Shown here: piece by piece, positions 33,232 through 45,300 of the stretch
How positions within the stretch are numbered: the first letter of the stretch is position 1
Layout: the number at the start of each line of letters is the position of its first letter
Source of the DNA: Liolophura sinensis
Lineage: Eukaryota > Mollusca > Polyplacophora > Chitonida > Chitonidae
Direction: 5' to 3'
Assembly: GCF_032854445.1 (NCBI RefSeq)
Contig: NC_088295.1
Coordinates: 7,504,501-7,568,500 of the forward strand
Length of the DNA: 64,000 nucleotides
Notes under the pieces: generated by a model
What the model was told of the DNA's origin: nothing
The model's database searches: none
The model's input: only the letters and a program-made list of their open reading frames with translations
Position numbers and translations under genes: made by a program

Positions 33232-35317
33232 GTGGTGAACATTTATTTGCCATAGCTTCATATACCTGCCATTACCACACACCATCAATTCACTTGTTCT
33301 TGTTTGCATGTTGATGTTAATTATAAATAGCTATGCCTCCTTGAGCTTCAGTAAAGGCCATTTCAGGAACACTGGCAATCTGCCTGTGACTTCTGACCTT
33401 GTAATGTCCTGCTATCTGATCCAAGTTTCTTTATGCCATCAGACTGTAAAGTAATACAAAAGCTGTTTGTATTCATTAGTGTTACACTTCAGCAAACCTG
33501 GAGAACTGTTGACTTTTGTTGTGCTTACCCAGTAGCGTTTTTACTGTCAGACTTCACACACATTTTATTACATCTTGACAATGAACTGTGACATATATTT
33601 GTGTGAATTTTTGTTTCCTCTATAACAAATACACGTACATTTTGCTCTTCAGAATTAAACTGAATACAGGAACTCTTCATGTCTTGTATGAATACATTCA
33701 TATAAATGTAAAGTACCCTGAGGCAGGATGGGGGCTACTGAGATACCTGTACACAGCAAATAGGATTTAAATGATACTTTTTGGTATGGGGTAAGGTCTA
33801 ACCATTGAAGGTGGGTTATACCAGTTAGTCGTGTGTGAACAGGATCTGTTTGATCTATTGTTAGGGAGTCCAGGCAGTGTCAAGAGGCCAGAAGGAATGT
33901 AGACAGGTATTATTTGGCAAACAGTGATAATAAGTGCATTGTGCACTGGGAAGAGTAGAGAGGTTAGGTGCTGGCCCATGTTGACAGGTGTCTCCACAGG
34001 TACCCTTTTGTGTTTACTCCTGACTAGGAGTACAAACTGACAAAACACCATTCACTTAGCCATTAAACTGTACTGACCAGCATGGCATTGACTGGACCCT
34101 ACTGGCCAGTCCTACTATAGCCCTGGCGTATCCTTCCACAGACTTCACCTGAAGCAGCTGTAACAAGTGGTTGTTATGCCATTACAGTGATGTTGGATCT
34201 GATGTGCATGTGGTTTTATATCTGTGTCATTCAGTCAGTCATGTGAAGTGCATGTACGTGGAGATTCTGTGGCTCCAGTATTGGACTCTATGGAGACTTC
34301 AGTTGAGAATTACCACCAGCATGGCTGATTGTGTCTTTTGTCTGCTATCCTTCTGGGTCTTTGTGTTTGCCCTAAGTACATGCACCATAGTCTCATGTAA
34401 CTGTGATATTTCAGGGATTGAAAGGAAGTGAAAAAGCTCCAGCCACTTGACAGGTGCTTAAATGTTGGTCATTGAGTTGTTCAGTCGGATATGGGAAAGG
34501 CTAATTGATGACCATTTATCAAGAACTGAGTGCTGAATGTCAAACTGACTATACAAGTGCTCACTGAATACGACAGTGTGGCAAGGTAGAGTAAATTACC
34601 CTGATCAATGGGCTCTGAACTGACCATAGCAGAAGCAGCATTGATTACGGCATGTTCCCAGGAGTTGTATATTAACCACAGTTGTGCACACCTCATAAAT
34701 TGCCGACATTTCAGGCAGTCTTTTCAAGAGTTTCTGCTTAAGACACGCACACATCAGCAACACAAGCTATGGATTTGCCCTTGGCCAGTTGGCACACTTG
34801 TATTTGTTGAATCCAGTTCATTATCAGATTTGGAAGTGTTTCCATGGGCTCAGTGAATAGCCTCTCAGTGAAGAGTGTAAATTTGTTAAACATGAACTTC
34901 ACTAGAGTAGTCATGCCCATGCAGGCAGCTGCAGTCTCAGCACTACTTCAGCCTTGTAATCATCATATATTCTGTGTCATCCTTTGCTGATCATATCTGC
35001 TGTAAATATTTAATGGTTGCGTGCCAACAGTGCGCCGGAAAGACGCTGCATAGAGGTTTGTGTCTACTCAAGCATTGCTGATAAGTTCTTTTCTGGAACA
35101 GAAAACTGTAATTTGATGGTCGTGGCTGTTTATTTTAAGGCGTTGTGGATTTTATTTTCTGTAGTACTATAAATGAGTCACACTAACATTTATAGTTTTG
35201 TGAGAGATTTTTGTCTTCTTGACTATTTCTCACTGTGTCTCTGTGACATCATTCTGCTGTTTAGCTAAACATGGAACAAAACTAGCCCATTGTACACAGA
35301 GCCTAGATCAGTTGCAA
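33232..35317. other. DNA without recognised genes
   Basis: AT-rich. Several 60-95-codon open frames occur on both strands without splice signals or family resemblance. The stretch may be intergenic or the first intron of the FAM149 gene. Confidence 0.4.
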
Positions 35318-35487
35318 ATGACGCTGCCTTTGGAGATAATTGGTCTGAATCCCACTCCCAGACCTGCATCTGTCTCAGAACAGATCTACTCCCTCAAAAT
35401 GGGATATGTGAGGAAAACTTTCACACCACCTATTACAAGTCTTTTCCCCAAACTAACAAGGCGAAAGAGAGAACAGCCAAGCTCAAG
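35318..35487 (+). CDS. Candidate alternative first coding exon of the FAM149-like gene
   Basis: An ATG at 35318 opens 56 codons that end at a strong donor, CTCAAG|GTGAGT. Two bases (AG) are left over, which pair in phase with the single leading A of the exon at 44038. The joined product reads ...REQPSS-R-RGLAQSLD..., and I think this junction resembles the N-terminus of vertebrate FAM149B1 (S-R-K/R-x-x-x-Q-S-L-D/E). The peptide is Pro-, Ser- and Lys/Arg-rich. The exon cannot be spliced to the exon at 42296-42410 without a stop, so the two would be mutually exclusive. The frame stays open upstream of the ATG, and no homologue was checked. Confidence 0.4.
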
Positions 35488-36244
35488 GTGAGTGCCAACT
35501 GAAGAAAATTATGTCAGTAAAAGGTGTCATCCACCATGGACATGGATAAATGTGTATGTGACCTTTGGAGGCTTCCCTGTAGATAGGTGAGCACATGTTG
35601 CCACATATCTATTTACATGCATGTGGATAACATGGAGAAAACTGTTCTCTATATCTCAGCAGATTTTTTACCATGTGCATGTAAATGATGAGGGGAAAAC
35701 TTGTCAAGACAAGTAAGCATATGTTTTTTAAAGCTTGTGTACATGAGCAGCTGTTACATGTGCTGTACAGGTAACGCTACAAAAGCTTGATTACATTGAT
35801 CAGTGAGATGTGTTAGAGTGTTGATGACATTGTGTACGTGTGTATCTAGCTAATATGTCACAAAAATATTTACCTAAAGCTCGCATGAAAGAGTGCAAAT
35901 AGTTAGTTGTAAATGTCTTCAATAACTTTTTGATATTTCTTTAAGGAGAAAAAGACACTTCGGAAATAATTTTAGTTATGTGGGTATTTGGACCACCTCC
36001 TGGTATTATTTATAATATTATTGCGTAATAATGTTATAAATAAGGGTGTAACACATGTTTAATAAATATTAGTTTATTTTCATTCGGATTCGGCCGTCAC
36101 TTTTATTTTTTCTTCTTAAAAATGTAGAAAAGTGAGCATCACGATAACTTGCCCTAATTGCAGAGCAGATGTTTTTACAGTGTACATGAAATGACAGAAA
36201 ATTTACTTTGTACACTAGGGTGCTCTCTAATGTGTAAAGTAACT

Positions 36245-36860
36245 GTCTTAAGAGTGTTGGTGACAAAGGGAAAACTTCAGTAGATCATTGCACACATGTA
36301 AGAGTGTAGATGACAGGTGGAAATCTTGCCTAGATAATTTTTAAATAATGTTGTTGAGAAAGGGAAAACATCACTAGATCATTTAGCACATGTAAGAGTG
36401 TACGTAGATGGCATAATGGAATCTTTAGCAGTGTTCCAGTGTTGATGACAAAGGGAAAATATCATTTAGCACATGTAAAAGTACAGGTAGATGACATAGG
36501 GGAATTTTGGACAGTGTTCTCAGTGTTGATGACAAATGGAATGCATCACTAAACCATTTAGCACATGTAAGAGTGCATGTAGATGACATGGGGGAAACTT
36601 GGGCAGTGTTCTCAGTGTTGATGACAAATCGAAAACATTACTAGATCATTTAACAGGTGTAAGAGTGCATGTAGATGGCATGGGGGAATTTTGGGCAGTT
36701 TTCCATGGGTGATGACAAGGGAAAACTTCATTAGATCATTTTAGCGCATGTGAGTGTAAATCACATCCATGGGGAATTTGGGAAAGCTTGATGCCTAGAT
36801 CAGCGAGCACATGTAAGAGTGTTGATGACATTCATGGGGAATGCTTGCCTAGAGATGTTA
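36245..36860. repeat. ~92-bp minisatellite
   Basis: Six or so degenerate copies of a roughly 92-bp unit containing CACATGTAAGAGTGCATGTA, GATGACATGGGGGAA, CAGTGTTCTCAGTGTTGATG and ACTAGATCATTTAGC. Weaker echoes extend to about 35760 on the left and about 37280 on the right. Confidence 0.82.
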
Positions 36861-36989
36861 GAAGTGCATGTACATGTAGTTGATACATGTAAGGAACACT
36901 GCACAGATTGGTGAATAGAGAGTTGAAATGCAAATGACATAGGCACAGTCTGTTTTAAATTAGTGAACACAAGACTTAGGGATAACATT

Positions 36990-37145
36990 TATTTATTTAT
37001 TTATTTATTTGATTAATGTTTTACACCATACTCAAGAAAATTTCACTTATATGACGGCAGCCACCGTTATGGTGGGAGGAAACCAGGCAGAGCCGGGGGA
37101 ACCCAAGACAGTCTGTTGCTGGCAGACCTTCCCACATATGGCCAT
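36990..37145 (-). mobile_element. Family A SINE with 10-bp target-site duplication
   Basis: (TTTA)n tail, 'gattaatgttttacacca', 'ttatggtgggaggaaacc' and 'gcagaccttcccacatatgg'. Perfect direct repeats GGATAACATT flank it at 36980-36989 and 37146-37155. It is inserted at the edge of the 92-bp array. Confidence 0.87.
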
Positions 37146-37155
37146 GGATAACATT

Positions 37156-39690
37156 GGAAAGACTTGTATTGATCTGTGAGTAGATGTAATTACAGTGTGC
37201 GTGATACATGGAAAACTTACTGTGATCAGTTGACAGATGTTTTTGTCAGCATACACATCTACATGATATATTCACTGAGCAGATGTTGAAGTGTACATGT
37301 CATGCAGTTGACATACTGTAGGGAAATGTCAGAAAGGGAACTGCAGAAATTCCCTGATGTCCACTGCTCTTATGAATTGGTTGGCAAATGCAGACACTTG
37401 TTCAGGTTGTGTTATGGGTATATGGAGTTTGTTGGAGATGACATCTTTGATCCATATAACATACAATCATATACTTCAGTTACTGGCATTTAAAGCAAGG
37501 AGTTCACTCCATTCAGGTATAGCAAGTTTCCTTCTACCTATTAAAAACTGACCACTGTCATTAAAGCGAAATATTCTGGAGGATGGCATTTAACCACCCT
37601 GATGGTGAAGCAAAAATAAACTCACGTAATGATGTTTAAGTTGAACGATATTGCCTTTCCAGTGTGGATAATTTTTGGAACATTTACAATCTGCAACATT
37701 TGTATGCCGATTGTATTATTCTCGAATTTACAAACTAGAACAATGAATTTATAATTACTATCATCAGAAGAAATTACATGCTTTATGATACAGGTCATGT
37801 TTTGTTGAGGTACAAAAAAGGCAGTGCATATAATGAAAATTAATTATTTCAATTTTTGTAAGGATGCAAAGTTTTTGCAAATTAAGTTTACAGAACAAGA
37901 AAATATGTTATTAAAAGATAAACATTTTAAATATAGTCTCTTTTGAACTGGATATGTTGGATTTTGGCCTGAGCTGTATTGTGCATGGATATTCATTAAT
38001 TTAATAGTAATATCATATTGGGAACTGACTATATTAAGTTCCAAAAAGTCCAGTACAATAGCTATACCATAAAATTTACAGATATTTTTTGTTTTGCACG
38101 GTATTGGTATAGCATGTCCACTGAGTTTGTTGTTAGAAATGCTATGGTGTTTTGTTGTTGATGGTTACCCAACATGAGACATGCAGAAACATTGACTAGC
38201 TGTTCTGTGAAGCTATTTGCATGAACATGTCTCTGCATACAACTTCACGTCTGTTTGGCTTTGTCATCCTAGTCTGCCTGTGATCGTATCTTATCATAAA
38301 TGTGTTTTGTAACTGTATCCCATCTACCCTTTGTTGTTTAATAGTTTTTACGAATGTGATAGCTCTGCTGAAGGTTTAGTTCACAGGGCCTGGAGAGCGT
38401 TTTGAATAAAGATTTTCGTCATCCCTGACTGCTGACAAGTCCAGGTTACCCAACTCGTGATCCCAGGCCACCTAGGCCTTAGACTTTGTTGTTTTCTTGC
38501 ATGGCCTAAAAGGGTTGTTTCTTATGACGCTCACCAAACTCTTACCATGCTCTGCCAAATGGGAAATGAAGGTATAATGTATAGGTTAACATACAGTCTG
38601 CATTCTCTAGTTACAGACATCAATCAAAGTAAAATACTTCAAGTTCAGTGCTTCTTACATGTATTTCTTACAGCAGAAATGGTCAGTTGGGTTTGACCAT
38701 AGAGGCCAGGAAACAAAAGTAACACAACATAACTCTAATTCATAACATGATTCATTTCGTTTAAAAAAATTTCTATTCAGAACTTGTGCATGGCTAGTAC
38801 AGTTAGTAATAAACTGGTTGGGAGAATCAAAATCGAAAACAAATTCCATGTCCAAGGCCAAGGCATGTCCATGATCAGAACACTGGTTACACTGTATAAG
38901 CTTATGCCCTGCTCCCCACACATGTGACAATTACTTCAGGATTCCTGTTTGTTCTTCAGCTGATTTTTTGTTCATTCATTATGGACACAAAGATCTAACT
39001 GAAGAGTTACTATGTCTCTCAGATGTTTTTCTGTTCATGTCAGCACACTGTCACAGATGAGAATAAAATGTCATAAAAACGACTCCAGTCTGTATATGGG
39101 TTAGTGAGACGTGAATTAAAGCCATGTATTTTCTCAGCTCGTTTCAGTTAGCATGAATAGTCATCATTTTAAGATATCTTTTTTTTTTGGTATGGCATAC
39201 ACATAGCTGAGTGTTTAAGACCCTGTCTTTCAAGATTCACTAGAACACACAATGTGGGGGTCAATTCCACCTTGGACATGGAATTTTAGGAAGTTGGGAC
39301 AGCACTCGTTAGACCAGTTGTGAAGTACTGGTAAGTGTAGTTCTCATTGAATACCACTTGTCTTCCATCAATGCAGTATGAAAATCTGTACATGTACATC
39401 ACAGGTAGGAAGTTTGTGAGTGACTTGACAAAGGTCTGTCATTTAGCCTGAGCGCTCTTGTTTTTTCCTCCCATAAAACAGACCAGGAGTCTGTAAATAT
39501 AGTTAAGGTACAGTTTAACTTTATATGGGTCTCCAGTGTTTAAATTCTCATACATTCTCGTACAGTACTGTGATGTACATGTATGTACGTGAACTACCAT
39601 ACCTACACACTGTTTCTTCTTGGGCACTTACCAAATAGGTCATCAGTAGAAAGGTTTTCAGGACCATTTTTTGCATGAACATTTCCATGC
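37156..39690. other. Non-coding DNA upstream of the main FAM149 exons
   Basis: AT-rich. A 55-codon open frame at 37327 lacks splice signals; no repeat family recognised. Confidence 0.4.
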
Positions 39691-39695
39691 AGATG

Positions 39696-39790
39696 AACTT
39701 GTATTTATTTTAAGGTACCTGAACATGTATTTATTTTAAGGTACCTGAACATGTATTTGTGTAGAGGCACAACCTGAACATGTATTTGTA
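39696..39790. repeat. 26-bp tandem repeat
   Basis: About three copies of GAACATGTATTTATTTTAAG-GTACCT, with weaker echoes of 'gaacatgtattt' to about 40250. Confidence 0.75.
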
Positions 39791-40550
39791 TTCAAATTGA
39801 AATGAACAGGCATTTTACGCATTTCATTGGTAGTAAACAAACTTGCCTTTATGTAAAGGTTACCTGGACGTTTATTTACAATAACGCCACAAAAGTTGAA
39901 ATATTGCTGATGTGGCATTAAACCATAATCATTCATTCTATTTACAATAATATACATGAACATTTGCAACTGTATTTATGTACATGTACCAGTTCATGAA
40001 CATTCTGTATGGATATAAATGAACACCTGAAATAAACATGAAAAGGTGGATAAACATGTAAAAAGAGCACAGGTACATTCATGTACATGTAAATACATGT
40101 GCAGGTAGATGAACGTGTAAAATTGAATAGGTAGATGAACAAAAAAATGTAACAGTACAAAGAGGTACATAGAGTTACATGTCTGCACTGTTGGATAAGC
40201 ATGCATTTTTGTACAGGTCCATGCAGATGAAGATGTGTTAACAGGTGCTTGAACAGATATCGGCTGCCTTGTTCATACCATTCATTGTAAAGTCAATTGT
40301 TTGGTTTACAATCCTTGTAGCTCTAATACCTTCATGCAAATGAACCCAAGGCGTTACAAGTATTTGGTGCCTACAGTGTTTAATAGGCTAATAGATGTAC
40401 ATGTAAGGAAGGTACAGCTGTTCAAGGGTTGTCCCACCTATGAAAACTACATGTATATGTAATTGAATAAGTATGTGATTAGAAAACCATTCCGGCTACC
40501 ATACCTGTGGTTCCTAATCATTATAATGTGGAAAAAGTAAGGTATCAGTT

Positions 40551-40563
40551 GTTGCTAGGCAAC
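40551..40563. promoter_or_regulatory. X-box-like palindrome
   Basis: GTTGCTAGGCAAC is a perfect inverted palindrome matching the RFX X-box. It lies 1.8 kb upstream of the candidate FAM149 start codon at 42337. FAM149B1 is a cilium-linked gene in vertebrates, and X-boxes mark ciliary promoters, so the position is suggestive but unproven. Confidence 0.4.
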
Positions 40564-41042
40564 TGAAGAAGCATGTATATTTCCCCTCTTGAGTTTTCCT
40601 CCTGTGTTTTGTTTAGAAACATTGCCATGGTGATGGAGTGCATGTGGTGAGAGTGACATAGAGTCCTATGTGATGATTGTATGTTCTCCTGTCTGCAAAA
40701 CATGGGAAAGTACATTGTGAACAACTCCTCAGATTTCAGTGTTGTTCACATGGTTGCTGATTAAGCTTTAAATAGTGTTTGAAACTATGAATATTAGCTC
40801 ATTTATATGTAAATTTTGTTTGAATATGGTGTTCAGCTGTGATACACATGAACGTTTGGTTTATAGTTTTTTAATCGTGTAAGTTATTGTCATTTGTCAG
40901 CTTGCTTATCTTAAGTTACATTAACATGATAAATGGGCCTTAACCTCGCGATTGGGCCCCCTTTCCTTTGATGTGGGTTGAAGTGTTTACACACATCATG
41001 TAGCACACCTTGCTTGATCAAAAACGACACAGCTGCTACATT

Positions 41043-41056
41043 GTTGCCATAGCAAT
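41043..41056. promoter_or_regulatory. X-box-like site
   Basis: GTTGCCATAGCAAT matches the X-box with one terminal mismatch. A weaker ATTGCCATGGTGAT lies at 40621-40634. With the site at 40551 these make three X-box-like words within 510 bp. Confidence 0.35.
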
Positions 41057-42336
41057 GAATTAATATAATCACTGAGGCTTAACTCATCCTTGCCTCCAGT
41101 GATATTGATGAAGATGGGCAGGGCGTAAAAATGCAACGTCGCTAGGCACACCATCACAACCTGCAGGATTGGTAAGGATTGGAATCCGATGATCACATAG
41201 CTTTACATAGTGCTGTTCACATTCCTAACTTCTCTCTGATGTAGTGGGGTGAGGATACAGTGTGGATGGTATATATTTATGTCAGGAGGCTGTTGGGTTT
41301 GGATCGGCAGTACAGTTGGCCTGTCTGAATGTAAGGTGGAGATGTTGTGGTGTCTCCAGCTTCACTGAAGGCGGTGGAAAATGGGATGGAATACTGTTTT
41401 ATGTACAAGCACTTGCACAGGCTTGTGGATGGGATGAGCATGACATGGCCACACAAGTTTGAAATGTGGCCTTTTGTTTGGTGTTTGTGATGTGTGGTTA
41501 TTAATGCGCCTGAGAGAGAGAACTGAGATCTGTTTTACAAGGCCCGCTGTAAAATGAAATTCGAGAGCTGAATCAATCATCAACCATGCTGATTTAACAT
41601 TTATTAACCTTAACAAGGCCGGGGTAGTGAACTGTGTATAACTATTACTCTTGGATACGCTGGAACTCTGAAGTTGAAAAGCAAAATGCCTGTTCATCAT
41701 GCCATGGCTGCAGCAACAGGGTATTGTGGTTTGCTTTATCGGCTGTTTCCAGCAGGTCTCAACCATTATCAAGGCTTTCTACATGATTGCTTGACTTAAC
41801 TAGATCAAGTTACATTGAGTGTATGGCTTCTCCATCAGTGACTCCACAAACCTGGGGGAAGAGGACTACATCAGTATATGTAGCCCATGTAGGTCATCAT
41901 CCAGACTTAGTGTACATGCAAACTGGTCTCCAGAAAGTGGAAGCTTCACTTCAGTTTGAGGACATCACTATTTACTCCCTGCTTCAGTTGGCTGCTTTTT
42001 TTATAGTGTTGTGACATTGTCAGGTGTCGATGTCCATTGTCATATTGATCTAATCAGATGCATATCGGACGGGCAGTGCAGGAGATAGCTGTTAGTTTGT
42101 CACTCTCCCTTTTCACCTGATCATGTAGCCTTTGTAAAGCTTCATCTACTGTACACTGAGAGAACAGCTATTTTTACACCCTTGAGATGGGTGTCTATTA
42201 AGGGCTATCCTGTACTTCATGTGCAGAGACTCAACAGCTGATGGTTTTTGTATACCTAAGCAGAAAATGTAACAGTGTGCTATAGGTTATCACAGTGGCC
42301 TCTAGTCGGCAGTCATCGTGGGGTCGCATCAGAGAG

Positions 42337-45300
42337 ATGACTGTCACCATTCCAAGCCGCTTGGCCTCCCTGCAAAGGGACCAGTTGGACAGCATACTGA
42401 TTGTGCGAGGGTAAGGTCTATTGGCCATTGTTTTCTGCCATCACTGCTAATAATGTTGTACAGATCATATGTACATGTCCATGAAGTCTACCTTGTCTTA
42501 AACTCGCAGAACTTGTGCTATTAAAAGTGACAGAATATGGATAGTGTGTGGGGTAGGTGTAGGGGGGCAAGGAGAGAAATGGTGAATATGCCTTTTAGCA
42601 CATTATAAAATAAACCACTCTTCATTTCTCTTTACAAACAACAAGTGTAAATTATGTAAGTATACATGTATATATGAATAATTATAGGAAATTCGAAAAA
42701 AATGTGTGTTAAAGTTGCTTGTTCAAGGAAATTGGTCAAATTATCCTGAACATGCGCTGTATGGCTAAGCGCATTTGCTGGATGTATATCACATGTAGGC
42801 AGATACTGTAGATATCAGTGTGCAATACTTAGGCTCTAGCATTGAGAAAATAACCTCATGCAACCAGATAGTGCATCAGACTTTATGGTGTATGTTCAAT
42901 CAAAGTGCATGCTGTAGATTAAATCCTTCTGTATGCTCTGTTGTGAACAGACTGGCACAGAAAGTGCCCTTTGACATGGATATGGCCCATGTGTCCATTT
43001 CAGTTGACATGTATGTTCAGCCATTAAGATATTACACGTAGATCTGGGGCCGCTTCCACAAAGCTGTTTGTGACGTAAAATTTGAAAACTTTTTGATAGT
43101 TTTTGATACTAGAACTTGATATTTAGACACATTCATGCTAAGATAACATTGATGAGGGGGACAACGTTTCAATTTCAAAAACCCCAAAATAAAATTTAAG
43201 ATTGTATTTGAAATTTTTGACTTATGCCCTTCACTTTATCATTGGTCAATGTCGTGTCCATTTAGAAACGTGCTTAACAAACTTTTTGTATTACTTATAA
43301 CCTTGTGCCTGCAACAAACAGTAGTCACTCAAGTAAGTATGAGTGATTTTTAATTTTACCTGTACATGGAATAGCAGAGAGGATATGTCGTATTTTAGGC
43401 TTGTCCAGGTTATAACCCTACAAGAGCTTTGGAGCTACAGTTTAAAGTCTTGTTGAATGGATATACATGTACATGTATATTATTAGGTAATGTGTTGTGA
43501 TCTAGTTCTGTGTTTGTCATGGAAACCAGCGCTATTAATGTTTTAGCAACCTACATATAAGTACTACTACAGTCTAACAGGTACTGCTCTTTATTCAGTT
43601 GCACCTGGGATTTGTAGAGTTTTTGTAGCTACAAGTTGAATATTTTGTCTCCATGAACATGAGCATATATTGGTGATACCATTAGTTATAAAGCACTGTT
43701 GTTCATGACAGGTTCGTAGGGCACTGAATGGGTCTACATACTTAACATTTCCCAACAACCATGGCAGCTTTGTACAAGACGGAAGGTGTCTACATGTAAA
43801 TTGTCAACATTTCCCAACATCTGTGACATTTTTGTGCAAAACTAAAATGCCTACGTGTACATGCATTTTCAAGACTTACCAACAACCATGTTCACAAGAA
43901 ACTGAAGATGCCTACAGGAATACTTGTACACGTATGGATATATGAATTACAGGTGATATGAAGTTCATGTATGGGTATGTACCTGTACATTCAGTTCTGA
44001 GTGTACCTTTACTTTGTCACTATTTTTGTGTTTTCAGACGAGGCCTTGCACAGAGCCTAGATTCCCACCCCACCCTAGAGAAACCAGAAGAACCTAGCAC
44101 AAGCCAGGTGTCTCCCCTCTCCTACATATTTGAACACTCCAGGGATGCTATATCTAGGTGAGAAGTCAACTGATAATAGCTGATCTTAGTTTGTTTTAGA
44201 GTGCCTTGTAATTGTTTATATGAAGGCTTTAATTTTTTGTCATTTTAAAGGTTGCTTTGAATTTTTTTAATATAACTATTGTGCATCTTGTTACACATTC
44301 AGCTTTTTACATGTATATGACAGTGGTACAAATTGCTTAGCTTACAACATTGTCTTGCAGCAAATTCAGGTATATTCACATGTACATGTACCTAGAGCAA
44401 ATCAGTGAAAAACTGGCACATTCCGGTGTTGAACTGTTTGATACTTCTGAAATCTTTTTCACACCAATCTGAAAACTAAATTGAGTGAATTTTACAACAT
44501 CATCTTGTACATGTCCTTAATAATGAAGTAAAAAATGTTTAGTTTGTTGCATACTAGTGATTGTACATGTATGTGATAGCAGTTAATAGTGTTGTTGTAA
44601 TGCCATATTACTCTGGCCATGTGAGTGTTTGGAAGGTGATTATTGGCACTGATAGACTTAACGAGGATTGTAATAGATCAGGGAGTTAATGGGTTTGCCT
44701 CCATTAATTAGGTCGGGGACAGATGAAGTATGAGGTAACTTGAACCAGCCACTGCCCACTGAAAGCCTGATTTCATAGATAAATTCCCACGTAATGTGCA
44801 CTTGTGCAATCAGGTGTTTATTAACACTTCCGTATCACAGACTGGTCCATTACTTTCAGCTCTTGTCGAGTAAAATACGTGTTTTATCGGCTAGTCATCA
44901 GGCTGAGGAAATGTGGCTTTTGAAAAGTAAGGGGGCAAAACATCCAAAGTGTGATTTGTTGTCAAGGTAAACAATGTAACTAAGGCTAATGCTAACAATT
45001 ATTATGGCCACATGCAGTATGGCAAACAAGTTAAAACTGGTACCATTGTGATGTTCAATTTTTTTGCCAGCTATTATGTTGACTTTTAAAGTTTCTTGAT
45101 TTTCTACAGTTTTTTTTTTTTTTTTTGCATGTTTGCATTATAATCTTTAGTGGTCTCTAAAGTTATAGCTTATATAGCTTATAAAGTGTGTAACAAACCA
45201 AAGTGATGATGGATAATAGAGCTCAAAATAACCTCCCGACTGCTGTGATCATCCTCTGTGTATTACCTGTAAATCTGAAGTGGTGCAAATTATGTGTAAT

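Noticed and set aside
35290-35502. Alternative +1 frame through the candidate exon at 35.3 kb (70 codons)
   Set aside because: It ends in phase 0 at the donor and does not join in frame to the exon at 44038 or 42296.
41787-42014. 75-codon open frame before the FAM149 first exon
   Set aside because: Peptide looks plausible but has no donor or acceptor in the right place and no recognised family.
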